Shown: positions 25,386-32,865 of the stretch, in pieces
Layout of the letters: every line of letters begins with the position of its first letter
Position numbering within the stretch: the stretch's first letter is position 1
NCBI GenBank assembly: GCA_934591705.1
Contig: CAKTPM010000003.1
Span: 40,533-104,532 of the forward strand
Length of the DNA stretch: 64,000 bases
DNA from: an uncultured Oscillospiraceae bacterium
GTDB lineage: Bacteria > Bacillota > Clostridia > Oscillospirales > Oscillospiraceae
Direction of reading: 5' to 3'
The notes under the pieces: model-generated
Seen by the model: the letters and a program-made list of their open reading frames with translations, nothing else
What the model was told of the DNA's origin: nothing
The model's database searches: none
Translations under genes and position numbers: made by a program

Positions 25386-27566
25386 TTACGGCGTATCGGC
25401 CCCGCCCAGCTGCCGGGCAATGGCCCACAGCAGCGCATGGGTGTCGATGGGCTTGGCCACATGGTCGTTCATGCCGGCCCGCAGGGCGTTCTCCTTGTCC
25501 TCGGCAAAGGCGTTGGCCGTCATGGCGATGATGGGGATGCCGGCCTTTCGGGGATCCTCCAGGGCCCGGATCCGCCGGGTGGCCTCGTAGCCGTCCATCC
25601 CCGGCATCTGGATGTCCATGAGGATGAGGGCATAGTGCCCCGCCGGAGCGGTCCGGAGCAGCTCCAGCGCCTCGCGGCCGTCCAGCGCCGTCTCCACGGT
25701 GAAGCCCGCATCCCGCAGGATGGTGGCGGCGATCTCGGCGTTGAGGGCGTTGTCCTCCGCCACCAGGAGGTTTTTCCCTGCCAGGGCGCTGACATCCGGC
25801 CCGGCGGCGGCCGGCGCCGCCTGCTCCCGGCTCAGGGCCAGGCGCAGGGTCACGGTGAAGGTCGACCCCGCCTCCGGGGCGCTGTCCACCGCGATGGTGC
25901 CGCCCATCATATCCACCAGCCGCTTGGTGATGGCCATGCCCAGGCCCGTGCCCTGGGTACCGCTGACGGTGGAGGTACGCTCCCGGGTAAATTCCTCGAA
26001 AAGATGCTTTTGGAACTCCTCGCTCATGCCGATGCCGTTGTCACGGACAGAGATAACATAGTCCCCGAAGCCCTGGGGAGCGGTGTCCGCCTGGGAGACG
26101 CGCCAGTCCACCCGGCCCCCGGCAGGGGTAAACTTTATGGCGTTGGAGAGGAGGTTCAGCAGGATCTGATTGAGCCGCAGGGGATCCGCCAGCACATCCC
26201 GGTCCTTCACCCCGGCGGTGTCCGCCCGGAGGGTGACCCCCTTCCGCTGGGCGGCAGGCCGGACGATGTCCCCGATGTTCTCCAGCAGCTCCGGCAGCTG
26301 CACCGGCCGGGGATCCAGGGTCAGCAGGCCGCTTTCGATGCGGCTCATATCCAGCACATTGTTGACCAGCGCCAGCAGGTGGCGGCCGGCCATGCAGATC
26401 TTCTCCAGGTATCCCTCCACCCGGCTGCGGTCGTCCATATGGGCCTGGGCCAGGGCGGTAAAGCCGATGATGGCGTTCATGGGCGTTCGGATATCGTGGG
26501 ACATGTTGAAGAGGAACTCCCGCTTGGCCCGGTTGGCGGCGGCCTCCTGGCCCAGAGCCCGCTCCAGCTCGGCGTTCTTCTGCTCCAGGGAGCGCCTGTG
26601 GGCCTGCTCGGCGGCCTCCTGCTGCCGGCGGAAGTCCTGGGCCGCGTTCCAGTGCAGGCCCAGGATCAGCACCAGGATCAGGGTATAGCCGATGGCGGTC
26701 ACCGCCACATTGGCCTTGGTAACGATAAAGACCTGCCGCAGGGGCACATAGGCGTAGAGATAGCCGTTGCGGCTGTGGCTGTACATACCGTAGTAGCGAT
26801 CCCGGCCCTCCCCGGCGGCGGTACGCACCAGCTTTCCGCTCCGGTTGGTCTGCCGGATGGAGGAGAGCAGCTCGCTTTCCAGGACATGCATGCCGATGAG
26901 CTCCGGGTCGTTGGAGGCCCTCACCCGGTTTTCCTCCGTCAGCAGGACGGTGCCGGAGGTCTTCACCGCGTAGCCATCCAGCAGATCCTGGATGGACAGC
27001 ACAGACTTTTGGGCAAACTCCGCCCCCACATGGCGGTAGGCCAGCACCGCGCCGGCGCCGTCGGCGCAGCTGTGGGCGGCTATGTCCGCCCGGGAGCCGT
27101 CGGCCAGCTCCACGCGCTTGACATAGGTCTTTTGGGGATGGGCGATGACATCCAGCAGCTGCTCCTCCTCCAGGCCGAAGGCGAACTGGACATAGCCCAC
27201 GCCGTCCTCGGTGTATTCGCAGTGCAGCGCGCCCCGGGCATCCAGCACGGTGATGCCCGTGAGCCACAGCTCCCGGGCGCAGGTCTCCAGCACCTCCTCC
27301 GGGCAGTCCAGGGGGAGCCGCTCCAGGGAGTGCACGGCGGTGGCCTCCCGGGCCAGGGATTTGGCAATGGCGGTATCGTTGTACTTCACATATTCGGCGG
27401 TCTGCTGCTTGATAAATTCGATGGTATCCGCCAGGCGCTGCTCGCAGTTCCGCACATCCGCCCGCCGGGAGAGCACGAACACCACCCCCAGGAGGATGGC
27501 CCCCACCGTGATGGCGGCGCACCAGAACATCCTGCTGAATACGCTCCGGGTCTTCTTAGTAGCCAA
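25386..27566 (-). CDS. Hybrid sensor histidine kinase with receiver domain
   Basis: A 726-residue membrane sensor. Helices at about 14-33 and 283-303 flank a 250-residue extracytoplasmic domain of double-Cache size. A coiled coil leads to the HisKA phosphoacceptor (NMSHDIRTPMNAIIG, His357), then an HATPase domain (DNGIGMS and GTGLGMAI) and a C-terminal receiver (phospho-acceptor LMDIQMPG, Asp651). No output domain follows and no free response regulator is nearby. The start is TTG at 27566, chosen for ggaggtgg upstream; it overlaps the end of the solute-binding gene by 11 bases in another frame, so the two are translationally linked. Confidence 0.88.
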   Translation of the reverse strand: MATKKTRSVFSRMFWCAAITVGAILLGVVFVLSRRADVRNCEQRLADTIEFIKQQTAEYVKYNDTAIAKSLAREATAVHSLERLPLDCPEEVLETCARELWLTGITVLDARGALHCEYTEDGVGYVQFAFGLEEEQLLDVIAHPQKTYVKRVELADGSRADIAAHSCADGAGAVLAYRHVGAEFAQKSVLSIQDLLDGYAVKTSGTVLLTEENRVRASNDPELIGMHVLESELLSSIRQTNRSGKLVRTAAGEGRDRYYGMYSHSRNGYLYAYVPLRQVFIVTKANVAVTAIGYTLILVLILGLHWNAAQDFRRQQEAAEQAHRRSLEQKNAELERALGQEAAANRAKREFLFNMSHDIRTPMNAIIGFTALAQAHMDDRSRVEGYLEKICMAGRHLLALVNNVLDMSRIESGLLTLDPRPVQLPELLENIGDIVRPAAQRKGVTLRADTAGVKDRDVLADPLRLNQILLNLLSNAIKFTPAGGRVDWRVSQADTAPQGFGDYVISVRDNGIGMSEEFQKHLFEEFTRERTSTVSGTQGTGLGMAITKRLVDMMGGTIAVDSAPEAGSTFTVTLRLALSREQAAPAAAGPDVSALAGKNLLVAEDNALNAEIAATILRDAGFTVETALDGREALELLRTAPAGHYALILMDIQMPGMDGYEATRRIRALEDPRKAGIPIIAMTANAFAEDKENALRAGMNDHVAKPIDTHALLWAIARQLGGADTP

Positions 27567-28365
27567 GCTGCTCCACCTCCAAATACTGCTGCGGATCCGA
27601 CAGATACCGGCCCACGAGCTTCTCCATGGTCCCATCCTGCCGCATCGCCGCAAAGACCTCCTCCAGCTGCCGGGCCAAGGCGCCGTCACCCTCCTTGCAG
27701 AAGGCCACGCCGATCCCCGTGGTCAGCAGCGGCTCCTCCAGAATGCGGAAGTCCGCATCGTAATCCTCGACATATTGCAGGATCGCCGCCTCGTGAGCGG
27801 CCACGGCGTCCACATAGCCGCAGTCCAGGGCGGCATACTGCACACTCCGGTCCTCCAAGCTCATGATGTCGCCAAAGACCGGGATACGGGGGTCATTTCC
27901 CCGGAGGAAAAGCTCCTCCGGCTTTCCGGTGGACTGCACGGCCACGGTCTTCCCCGCCAGATCCCCCAGGGTGTAGAAGCTGCTCCTTGCGTTGACGGCC
28001 ACCACCTGGCGGCTGAGCAGGTACGGCCCGGCCCAGCGGTAATCCTCCAGGCGGCCCTCCATGGAGAAGCAGCCCCAGACGCAGTCGATCTTCCCCTCCT
28101 CCAGGAGGGTCTTTTTCTGCTCCCAGTCGATGGTGGTGAACACCGGCTCATAGCCCAGGCGGCGGAATGCCTCCTGGGCGATCTCCACATCAATGCCGAT
28201 GGGGTCGCCGTTGTTGTCCAGGTAGACATAGGGCGGGTAGGTGTCGCTGCCGATGATGACCTGGGGCAGCGCCGCGCCCCGGGGGGCCTCCCCCCTCTGG
28301 CCGCAGCCGCCCAGCAGAAGCAGCGCCAGCAAAAGGGCCGCCAGACCCCTTATCCTTGCTTTCAT
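27556..28365 (-). CDS. Solute-binding lipoprotein (amino-acid-type SBP), probable sensor partner
   Basis: A 269-residue family 3 solute-binding protein. A signal peptide ends in the lipobox L-L-G-G-C. The opening motif GSDTYPPYVYLDNNGDPIGIDVEIAQEAF is typical of polar amino-acid binding proteins (written here only as a span, residues 39-67). No permease or ATPase gene is present, and the gene overlaps the hybrid kinase, so it probably delivers a ligand signal to the kinase rather than feeding a transporter. A gaaggagg site precedes the ATG. Confidence 0.85.
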   Translation of the reverse strand: MKARIRGLAALLLALLLLGGCGQRGEAPRGAALPQVIIGSDTYPPYVYLDNNGDPIGIDVEIAQEAFRRLGYEPVFTTIDWEQKKTLLEEGKIDCVWGCFSMEGRLEDYRWAGPYLLSRQVVAVNARSSFYTLGDLAGKTVAVQSTGKPEELFLRGNDPRIPVFGDIMSLEDRSVQYAALDCGYVDAVAAHEAAILQYVEDYDADFRILEEPLLTTGIGVAFCKEGDGALARQLEEVFAAMRQDGTMEKLVGRYLSDPQQYLEVEQLGY

Positions 28366-28457
28366 AGGTTTCCTCCTTCTTTTTCCTCCGGGGCGGACAG
28401 CCTCGGAAAAAGCGGGCCCCTTCCGCCGAAGCGGCCCGGCTATCGATTCACGGCATG

Positions 28458-28483
28458 ATTCGCAATTTTTATTCGCAATTTTT
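28458..28483. repeat. Tandem 13-bp direct repeat
   Basis: ATTCGCAATTTTT occurs twice with no gap, about 95 bases upstream of the solute-binding gene. It stands out as AT-rich in a GC-rich region and could be an operator for that operon. A TATACT follows on the + strand but with no good -35. Confidence 0.6.
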
Positions 28484-28550
28484 CATGGTATACTATCCGG
28501 GGGGCAAATGCAAGGTTTTGGAGGCAAAACCGCGAAAAAAGTGATAAAAG

Positions 28551-28585
28551 GAGGAAGGGCACGCCCGGGTGGCGCGCCCTTCCTC
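28551..28585 (-). terminator. Terminator of the BlaI/M56 operon
   Basis: On the minus strand a 15-bp stem with one mismatch (gaggaagggcgcgcc / ggcgtgcccttcctc) is followed by a T-rich tail (cttttatc). Confidence 0.8.
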
Positions 28586-28604
28586 TATTCTGCTGCAGGG
28601 CCAC

Positions 28605-30743
28605 TCATTCCCCGGCAGGGGCCATGGCGGCGCGGTAGGCCGCGAGCATCTCCTCGGCCCAGGGCCAATCCTCGTCAAAGGCGGGGATATAGCTTTCATC
28701 GCTGCCCAGGAACACCAGTCCCAGGAGGGTATCGTCCCGGTAACGGGCCACCACGGGGCCGCTGTCGGCAAAGCCCCGGACGCCTAAGTCGCTGTCCATA
28801 TAGAGGCCCCCGGCCCAGAAGTCCCGCTCCGGCTCCCGGGGCAGCAGGGCAAAGTCAAAGGCGTACCACTGGGCCCAGTTTCCGTCCCGGGTGGCGTAGC
28901 TCCAAATGGGGGCAAAGCAGGTGAGCTGATAGGCGTAAAAATCGCCGGGGGATTGGGCCATGGCGTCCAGATTCCGCTGCATCACCGCCTCCAGCTGGGC
29001 CTTGAAGCCCTCGTAGGCCCCTTGGTCGATGCGGTCGGCCCCATCCCGGCTGTGACGCAGGAGGTCGTAGAGCACCGCGTCCCGGAAGTACCCCGTGGCG
29101 CCGCCGGGGGTGGTCACCTCCACCACCTCCGCCGTCAGGCCGCAGGCGGCACGGAGGCCGCCGCTGCGCACGCTCCAAAAGGCCACGGCACAGCCGGGGT
29201 ACCCGGCGGCCTGCGCCTGGGTCTCGGTGATCTCATGGGCTGCCGCCTCCCGGAGAGCAGCGGCCAGCTGCTCCGCCGTCAGGTGGGGGTAGAGATCGGC
29301 ATCCAGGCCGCCCAGGGTCTCCGCCGAAGCGGACGCCATCCACTCCCCGGCGGTGCGGCCGTCCTCCTTGGCGCGGCGCACCAGCTCATAGAGCTCGGCG
29401 CTGCGGAAATAGGCGGCGGACGCCTCCGTGAGCGGGACGGAGGAGGACAGGAGCGCCGACACATTGGTGACCTCCACGATGTCCTGCGCCAGGATGCCGC
29501 AGGTGAGCTGCAGCCAGGGGCCCTCCTTGCGCCGTATAAAGACGGACACGGGGTCGTTGAAGGGGGAGTCGACGCCGGCCTCTTGGGCCCCCTCACGGCT
29601 GATCTCGTGGGCGGCGGCCCTGCGCATGGCGGCGGCCAGGTCCTCCGCCGTCAAATTAGGGTAGTCCCGCAGATCCTCGGCGTTGAGCTCCGGGGCCTGC
29701 ACCCGGGCCAGAACGGCGGCCAGGGGGCTTGCCTCCGCCGGGGCCTCGCCGTTCTTCTTGGCGCCGGTGAAGGTGCACACCGCCGCCATCGCCGCCGCCA
29801 GCAGCACGGCCATCAGGGCGATGGCCCGGGTCCGGGGCTTTTTGGCGATGAGCATGATGCGCTCATGGAGGCCGCTCTTGCTGCCGTCCATGCCGGTGGC
29901 GGCCAGCAGGGGGCCTCTCCCCTGCCCGCAGGCCAGGCGGATGAGGGTGCGGCCATAGTCCGCGCGCTCGCTCTCTCCCAAGCGGCGGATGGTGGCCTCG
30001 TCACAGGCCAGCTCCCCATCCTGCCGGGAGAGCCGGGCCGCCCACCATACCAAGAGATCCCACCAGTGCAGCGCCAGGGCCAGGGTCCGCAGCAGCGCCC
30101 AAATGTGGTCGCCGTGGCGGTAGTGGGTGGTCTCATGGGCCAGGGCGTGGCGCAGGAGAGCTTTATCCGCCGCCACCTCTGGGGTCACATAGATGGCCGG
30201 GTGCAGAAGGCCGAAAAGGCAGGGGGCCGCCGGCTCGGCGGTGACATACACCGGGAGCTTGGCTCCCTCCGCCGCCAGGGGCTGGCGGGTGCGCCGCAGC
30301 CGCCGGGCAAAGCGCAGGTTGGCCCCCAGGAACACCGCCAGCGCGGCCCCGGCGCCCAGGTACCACAGGGGCAGGAGCACTTTTCTCGCCGTCAGGGCGT
30401 TTTCCATGCCCCGGAGCTGCTGAGGGGTGGCCTCCCGGGCCACCGTCACCGGGGTATCCGGCATCAGAGCCCCGGCGGGATAGCCCTCCACAGTGCCGTC
30501 GGCGGCCTGCCAGATCTGCCCGACCTCCCGCACCTGCTCCGCCGCCTGCACGGCGGGGGCCTTCTGCGCCGCCGAGAGCACGCTGACGGCGCTGGAGCCG
30601 AAATTCACAGGGATCAGCAGCCGCACCAACAGCAGCACCCACAGGGCGTAGCTGAGCCGGGGGCTCACCCGGCCCCGCAGCAGATACCGCAGGGCGATGA
30701 GCAGGGCCGTGAGCGCAAGGGAAGTGATCATCCATTCCATCAT
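28605..30743 (-). CDS. BlaR1-like M56 metallopeptidase with duplicated novel C-terminal domain
   Basis: A 712-residue membrane protease. Four N-terminal helices flank the zinc site HETTH (203-207) with the downstream ELACDE motif (244-249), as in BlaR1/MecR1, which cleave their BlaI-type repressor after sensing a signal. The extracellular part is not the penicillin-binding sensor of BlaR1: it has no S-x-x-K/KTG set. Instead it has two related copies of a roughly 95-residue domain (about 350-462 and 476-567; both contain P-x-L-T-A-E-x-L-A-A-A and A-A-H-E-I) and a unique 140-residue end. The ATG overlaps the blaI stop by 4 bases. The signal it senses is unknown. Confidence 0.85.
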   Translation of the reverse strand: MMEWMITSLALTALLIALRYLLRGRVSPRLSYALWVLLLVRLLIPVNFGSSAVSVLSAAQKAPAVQAAEQVREVGQIWQAADGTVEGYPAGALMPDTPVTVAREATPQQLRGMENALTARKVLLPLWYLGAGAALAVFLGANLRFARRLRRTRQPLAAEGAKLPVYVTAEPAAPCLFGLLHPAIYVTPEVAADKALLRHALAHETTHYRHGDHIWALLRTLALALHWWDLLVWWAARLSRQDGELACDEATIRRLGESERADYGRTLIRLACGQGRGPLLAATGMDGSKSGLHERIMLIAKKPRTRAIALMAVLLAAAMAAVCTFTGAKKNGEAPAEASPLAAVLARVQAPELNAEDLRDYPNLTAEDLAAAMRRAAAHEISREGAQEAGVDSPFNDPVSVFIRRKEGPWLQLTCGILAQDIVEVTNVSALLSSSVPLTEASAAYFRSAELYELVRRAKEDGRTAGEWMASASAETLGGLDADLYPHLTAEQLAAALREAAAHEITETQAQAAGYPGCAVAFWSVRSGGLRAACGLTAEVVEVTTPGGATGYFRDAVLYDLLRHSRDGADRIDQGAYEGFKAQLEAVMQRNLDAMAQSPGDFYAYQLTCFAPIWSYATRDGNWAQWYAFDFALLPREPERDFWAGGLYMDSDLGVRGFADSGPVVARYRDDTLLGLVFLGSDESYIPAFDEDWPWAEEMLAAYRAAMAPAGE

Positions 30744-31117
30744 GGCGTTTCCTCCATTTCCTGCAAAAGGGCATATAGCTTGTCGATCTCCGCCTGGGAG
30801 AGGGTCTGCTTTTTCACCAGGGAGCTCACCATCATGCTCACGCTGCCCTGATAGACCCGCTCCAGGAGGTGCTCGGTCTCCTGCACCGCCGCCTCCTCCC
30901 GGGGGATGCAGGGGCGGTACTGCTTCACGCCGCCCTCGCTTTGGGCCGCTGCCGCGCCCTTTTCCTCCAGCCGCCGCAGAAGCGTCAGCGTGGTGCTGCG
31001 GCTCCAGCCGGTGGCGGCGCGGAGCTCCTCGCACAGCTCCCGGCCCGTCCGGGGCGCTTGGGCCCACAGGCGCTCCATCACCTGCCACTCGGCCTCGGTC
31101 ATGCTCATGTGTGCCAT
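30740..31117 (-). CDS. blaI: BlaI/MecI/CopY family transcriptional repressor
   Basis: A 125-residue winged-helix repressor. The N-terminal helix-turn-helix (MTEAEWQVMERLW, then RSTTLTLLRRLEEKG) and C-terminal dimerisation helices match BlaI/MecI. Family members are inactivated when a partner M56 protease cuts them. The start at 31117 has ggaggtga at 5 bases; an upstream ATG at 31207 would include the operator. It is the first gene of a two-gene operon and two dyads overlap its promoter, so it is almost certainly autoregulated. No beta-lactamase gene is in the window. Confidence 0.92.
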   Translation of the reverse strand: MAHMSMTEAEWQVMERLWAQAPRTGRELCEELRAATGWSRSTTLTLLRRLEEKGAAAAQSEGGVKQYRPCIPREEAAVQETEHLLERVYQGSVSMMVSSLVKKQTLSQAEIDKLYALLQEMEETP

Positions 31118-31132
31118 CGGCTCACCTCCGTT

Positions 31133-31180
31133 GTTTACATCTGTAAACTCAAGATAGCATACCTGTTTACATTTGTCAAC
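31133..31180 (-). promoter_or_regulatory. blaI promoter with two BlaI operator dyads
   Basis: The perfect palindrome GTTTACATCTGTAAAC (31133-31148) and the near-perfect GTTTACATTTGTCAAC (31165-31180) are 32 bp apart and match the TACA-NN-TGTA BlaI box. On the minus strand the -35 TTGACA (31174-31179) lies inside the distal dyad, with the -10 TATCTT (31151-31156) at 17 bp. Confidence 0.9.
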
Positions 31181-31298
31181 AATCATCTGCGGTTTTCTTC
31201 TCCCCACAGCGGGAGAAAATTTTTCTCGCTTTTTTCGCCGATATCGTGTAGAATGAAAAGCGTGATCTCGTTTGCTTTTGAAAGGGGGCGTTGAAGCG

Positions 31299-32666
31299 GT
31301 GATCGCAAGATGGAAGCAGTCCAGAACCGAGCGCTATGTCTTTTTGCTGCTCTTCTCCGCGGAGGTCATCCTGACCTTCACCTCGCTGGGATACATTCAC
31401 GCAGAGCCGATCTCCGTGACCACCGCCTACCTTCCCGTTCTGGCCGCCGCAGTGCTCTACGGCGTGGAGGAGGCCACGCTGATGGGCCTGTTTTTCGGCT
31501 TGGGGAGCATGTACAAGGCCTCGGCCGCCTATGTGCTGACCATGGATCGCATCTTCTCGCCGTTTTACAGCGGCGCGCCCTTCGCCAGCCTCCTGCTGAG
31601 CGTGGGCACGCGGGCGGCGTTCGGCTTTCTGATCGGACTTCTCTTTCAGGCGGCGAAAAAAGGCCGCCCCGCGTGGCTCTGGAACTCGCTGGTGGCCATG
31701 CTCGCGCCGTTCCTGCACGCATTTTTGGTCTATCTCGTCGTGCGCTGCTGCTTCCCGGCCTATGACCCGCTGGCCGCCGCGCGCGACTCGCACAGTTGGT
31801 GCAGTTACTTGGTGGTGTTCCTCTGCGCCGGCGTGGTGCTGCTCTGCGAGCGCCTGCGCGGGAGCGAATTTGTCCGCCGCTACAAAGAGGCGCTGGACGC
31901 GCCGGAGGCCGGCGTGGTGTTCACCTCGCGGCTGAGCGTTTTCCTGGGTGTCACGGCGCTGTTCGTGATCTGCATGGCCGGGTTCTCGGCGGGACACTTC
32001 TCCCAGCGCGTGGAGTTCATCCTCACACTGTACGGTATCCCCGTGACGCCGGATGTCCGCACGGGCATCCTCCACCTGCAGACCCAGTTTCTCTTTTCCA
32101 TGCTGGCGCTGAACTTCATCCTCACAATCCTCGTGCAGATGGTCTACCACTACATGAAGTACCAGCAGTACCGCGGCGAGATCGACTATCTCACCGGCGT
32201 GATGGGGCGGCGGCTGTTCCTGCGCTCCTGCACGCGCCGCATCCGCGCATGCAGCGGGCAGCCGGGCTGGTTCCTCTTTCTGGACATCGACTACTTCAAG
32301 GAGATCAACGACACCCAGGGACACGCCACCGGCGACGAGGTGCTGCGCCGCGTGGCAGAGCGTCTTTCGCGCCGCTTTGAAGCGCGGGGGCTTGTGGGGC
32401 GCATGGGCGGCGACGAGTTCGCGGTGCTCATCGACAGCCCTCTTTCGCACGAGGAGCTCCGGGACCTTCTCGACGGTTTTCTCGCCGATGTTGCCGCCAT
32501 TCCGAGTACGAGGCACCTCAGCTGCAGCATCGGCGCTTACCGCTTTATCTCCCCCATGGAGATCAAGGAACTGCTCTCCGAAACCGACCGCGCCCTCTAC
32601 GCCGCCAAGGAGAACGGCCGGGCGTGCTATGTCATCCGCGGCGAAGGGATCCCCGCACATACCTGA
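31299..32666 (+). CDS. Membrane-bound diguanylate cyclase (GGDEF)
   Basis: A 455-residue protein with about seven to eight membrane helices in the first 290 residues and a C-terminal GGDEF domain that makes cyclic-di-GMP from two GTP. The active-site loop is intact (G-G-D-E-F at 370-374), with the metal Asp in FLFLDIDYFKEIND. The usual RxxD inhibitory site just before it is missing, so product feedback is unlikely at that site. The GTG at 31299 follows agggggc by about 11 bases; TTG codons at 31272 and 31278 are alternatives. The gene uses more CGC/GCG-type codons and fewer CGG/GCC codons than its neighbours, which hints at a separate origin. Confidence 0.88.
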   Translation: MIARWKQSRTERYVFLLLFSAEVILTFTSLGYIHAEPISVTTAYLPVLAAAVLYGVEEATLMGLFFGLGSMYKASAAYVLTMDRIFSPFYSGAPFASLLLSVGTRAAFGFLIGLLFQAAKKGRPAWLWNSLVAMLAPFLHAFLVYLVVRCCFPAYDPLAAARDSHSWCSYLVVFLCAGVVLLCERLRGSEFVRRYKEALDAPEAGVVFTSRLSVFLGVTALFVICMAGFSAGHFSQRVEFILTLYGIPVTPDVRTGILHLQTQFLFSMLALNFILTILVQMVYHYMKYQQYRGEIDYLTGVMGRRLFLRSCTRRIRACSGQPGWFLFLDIDYFKEINDTQGHATGDEVLRRVAERLSRRFEARGLVGRMGGDEFAVLIDSPLSHEELRDLLDGFLADVAAIPSTRHLSCSIGAYRFISPMEIKELLSETDRALYAAKENGRACYVIRGEGIPAHT

Positions 32667-32679
32667 AAATTTTCCGCCA

Positions 32680-32706
32680 AGCCCTCCCCGTTCGGGAGGG
32701 CTTTTT
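32680..32706 (+). terminator. Terminator after the diguanylate cyclase gene
   Basis: A 9-bp stem (agccctccc / gggagggct) with a 5-base loop is followed by a T-run. Confidence 0.9.
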
Positions 32707-32781
32707 CTGCCGCGTGCATTTTTTACATATTTGTGTTTCCTGCGGCAGCCGGGTCGGCGTCCCCGGCCCCCTACAAACGGC

Positions 32782-32813
32782 AACCCCGGAACCGCCGCGG
32801 CGGTTCCGGGGTT
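32782..32813. other. Large GC palindrome in the gap before the SulP gene
   Basis: A 15-bp inverted repeat (aaccccggaaccgcc and its complement, 2-base centre) lies between the convergent cyclase and SulP genes. A weak T-rich tail (tctttg) follows on +. It may terminate transcription from either side. Confidence 0.5.
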
Positions 32814-32865
32814 TCTTTGTACTTTCCGCTTTGCACTCTTCGCCCTTCGGCGGGCGGACGCGGCT

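Noticed and set aside
25317..28458. Long + strand frames opposite the histidine kinase and solute-binding genes
   Set aside because: They are low-complexity antisense shadows; the minus strand has complete kinase and binding-protein motifs, ribosome sites and a terminator.
28605..30743. True BlaR1 beta-lactam sensor
   Set aside because: The outer region has no penicillin-binding motifs (no S-x-x-K or KTG) and no beta-lactamase gene is linked.
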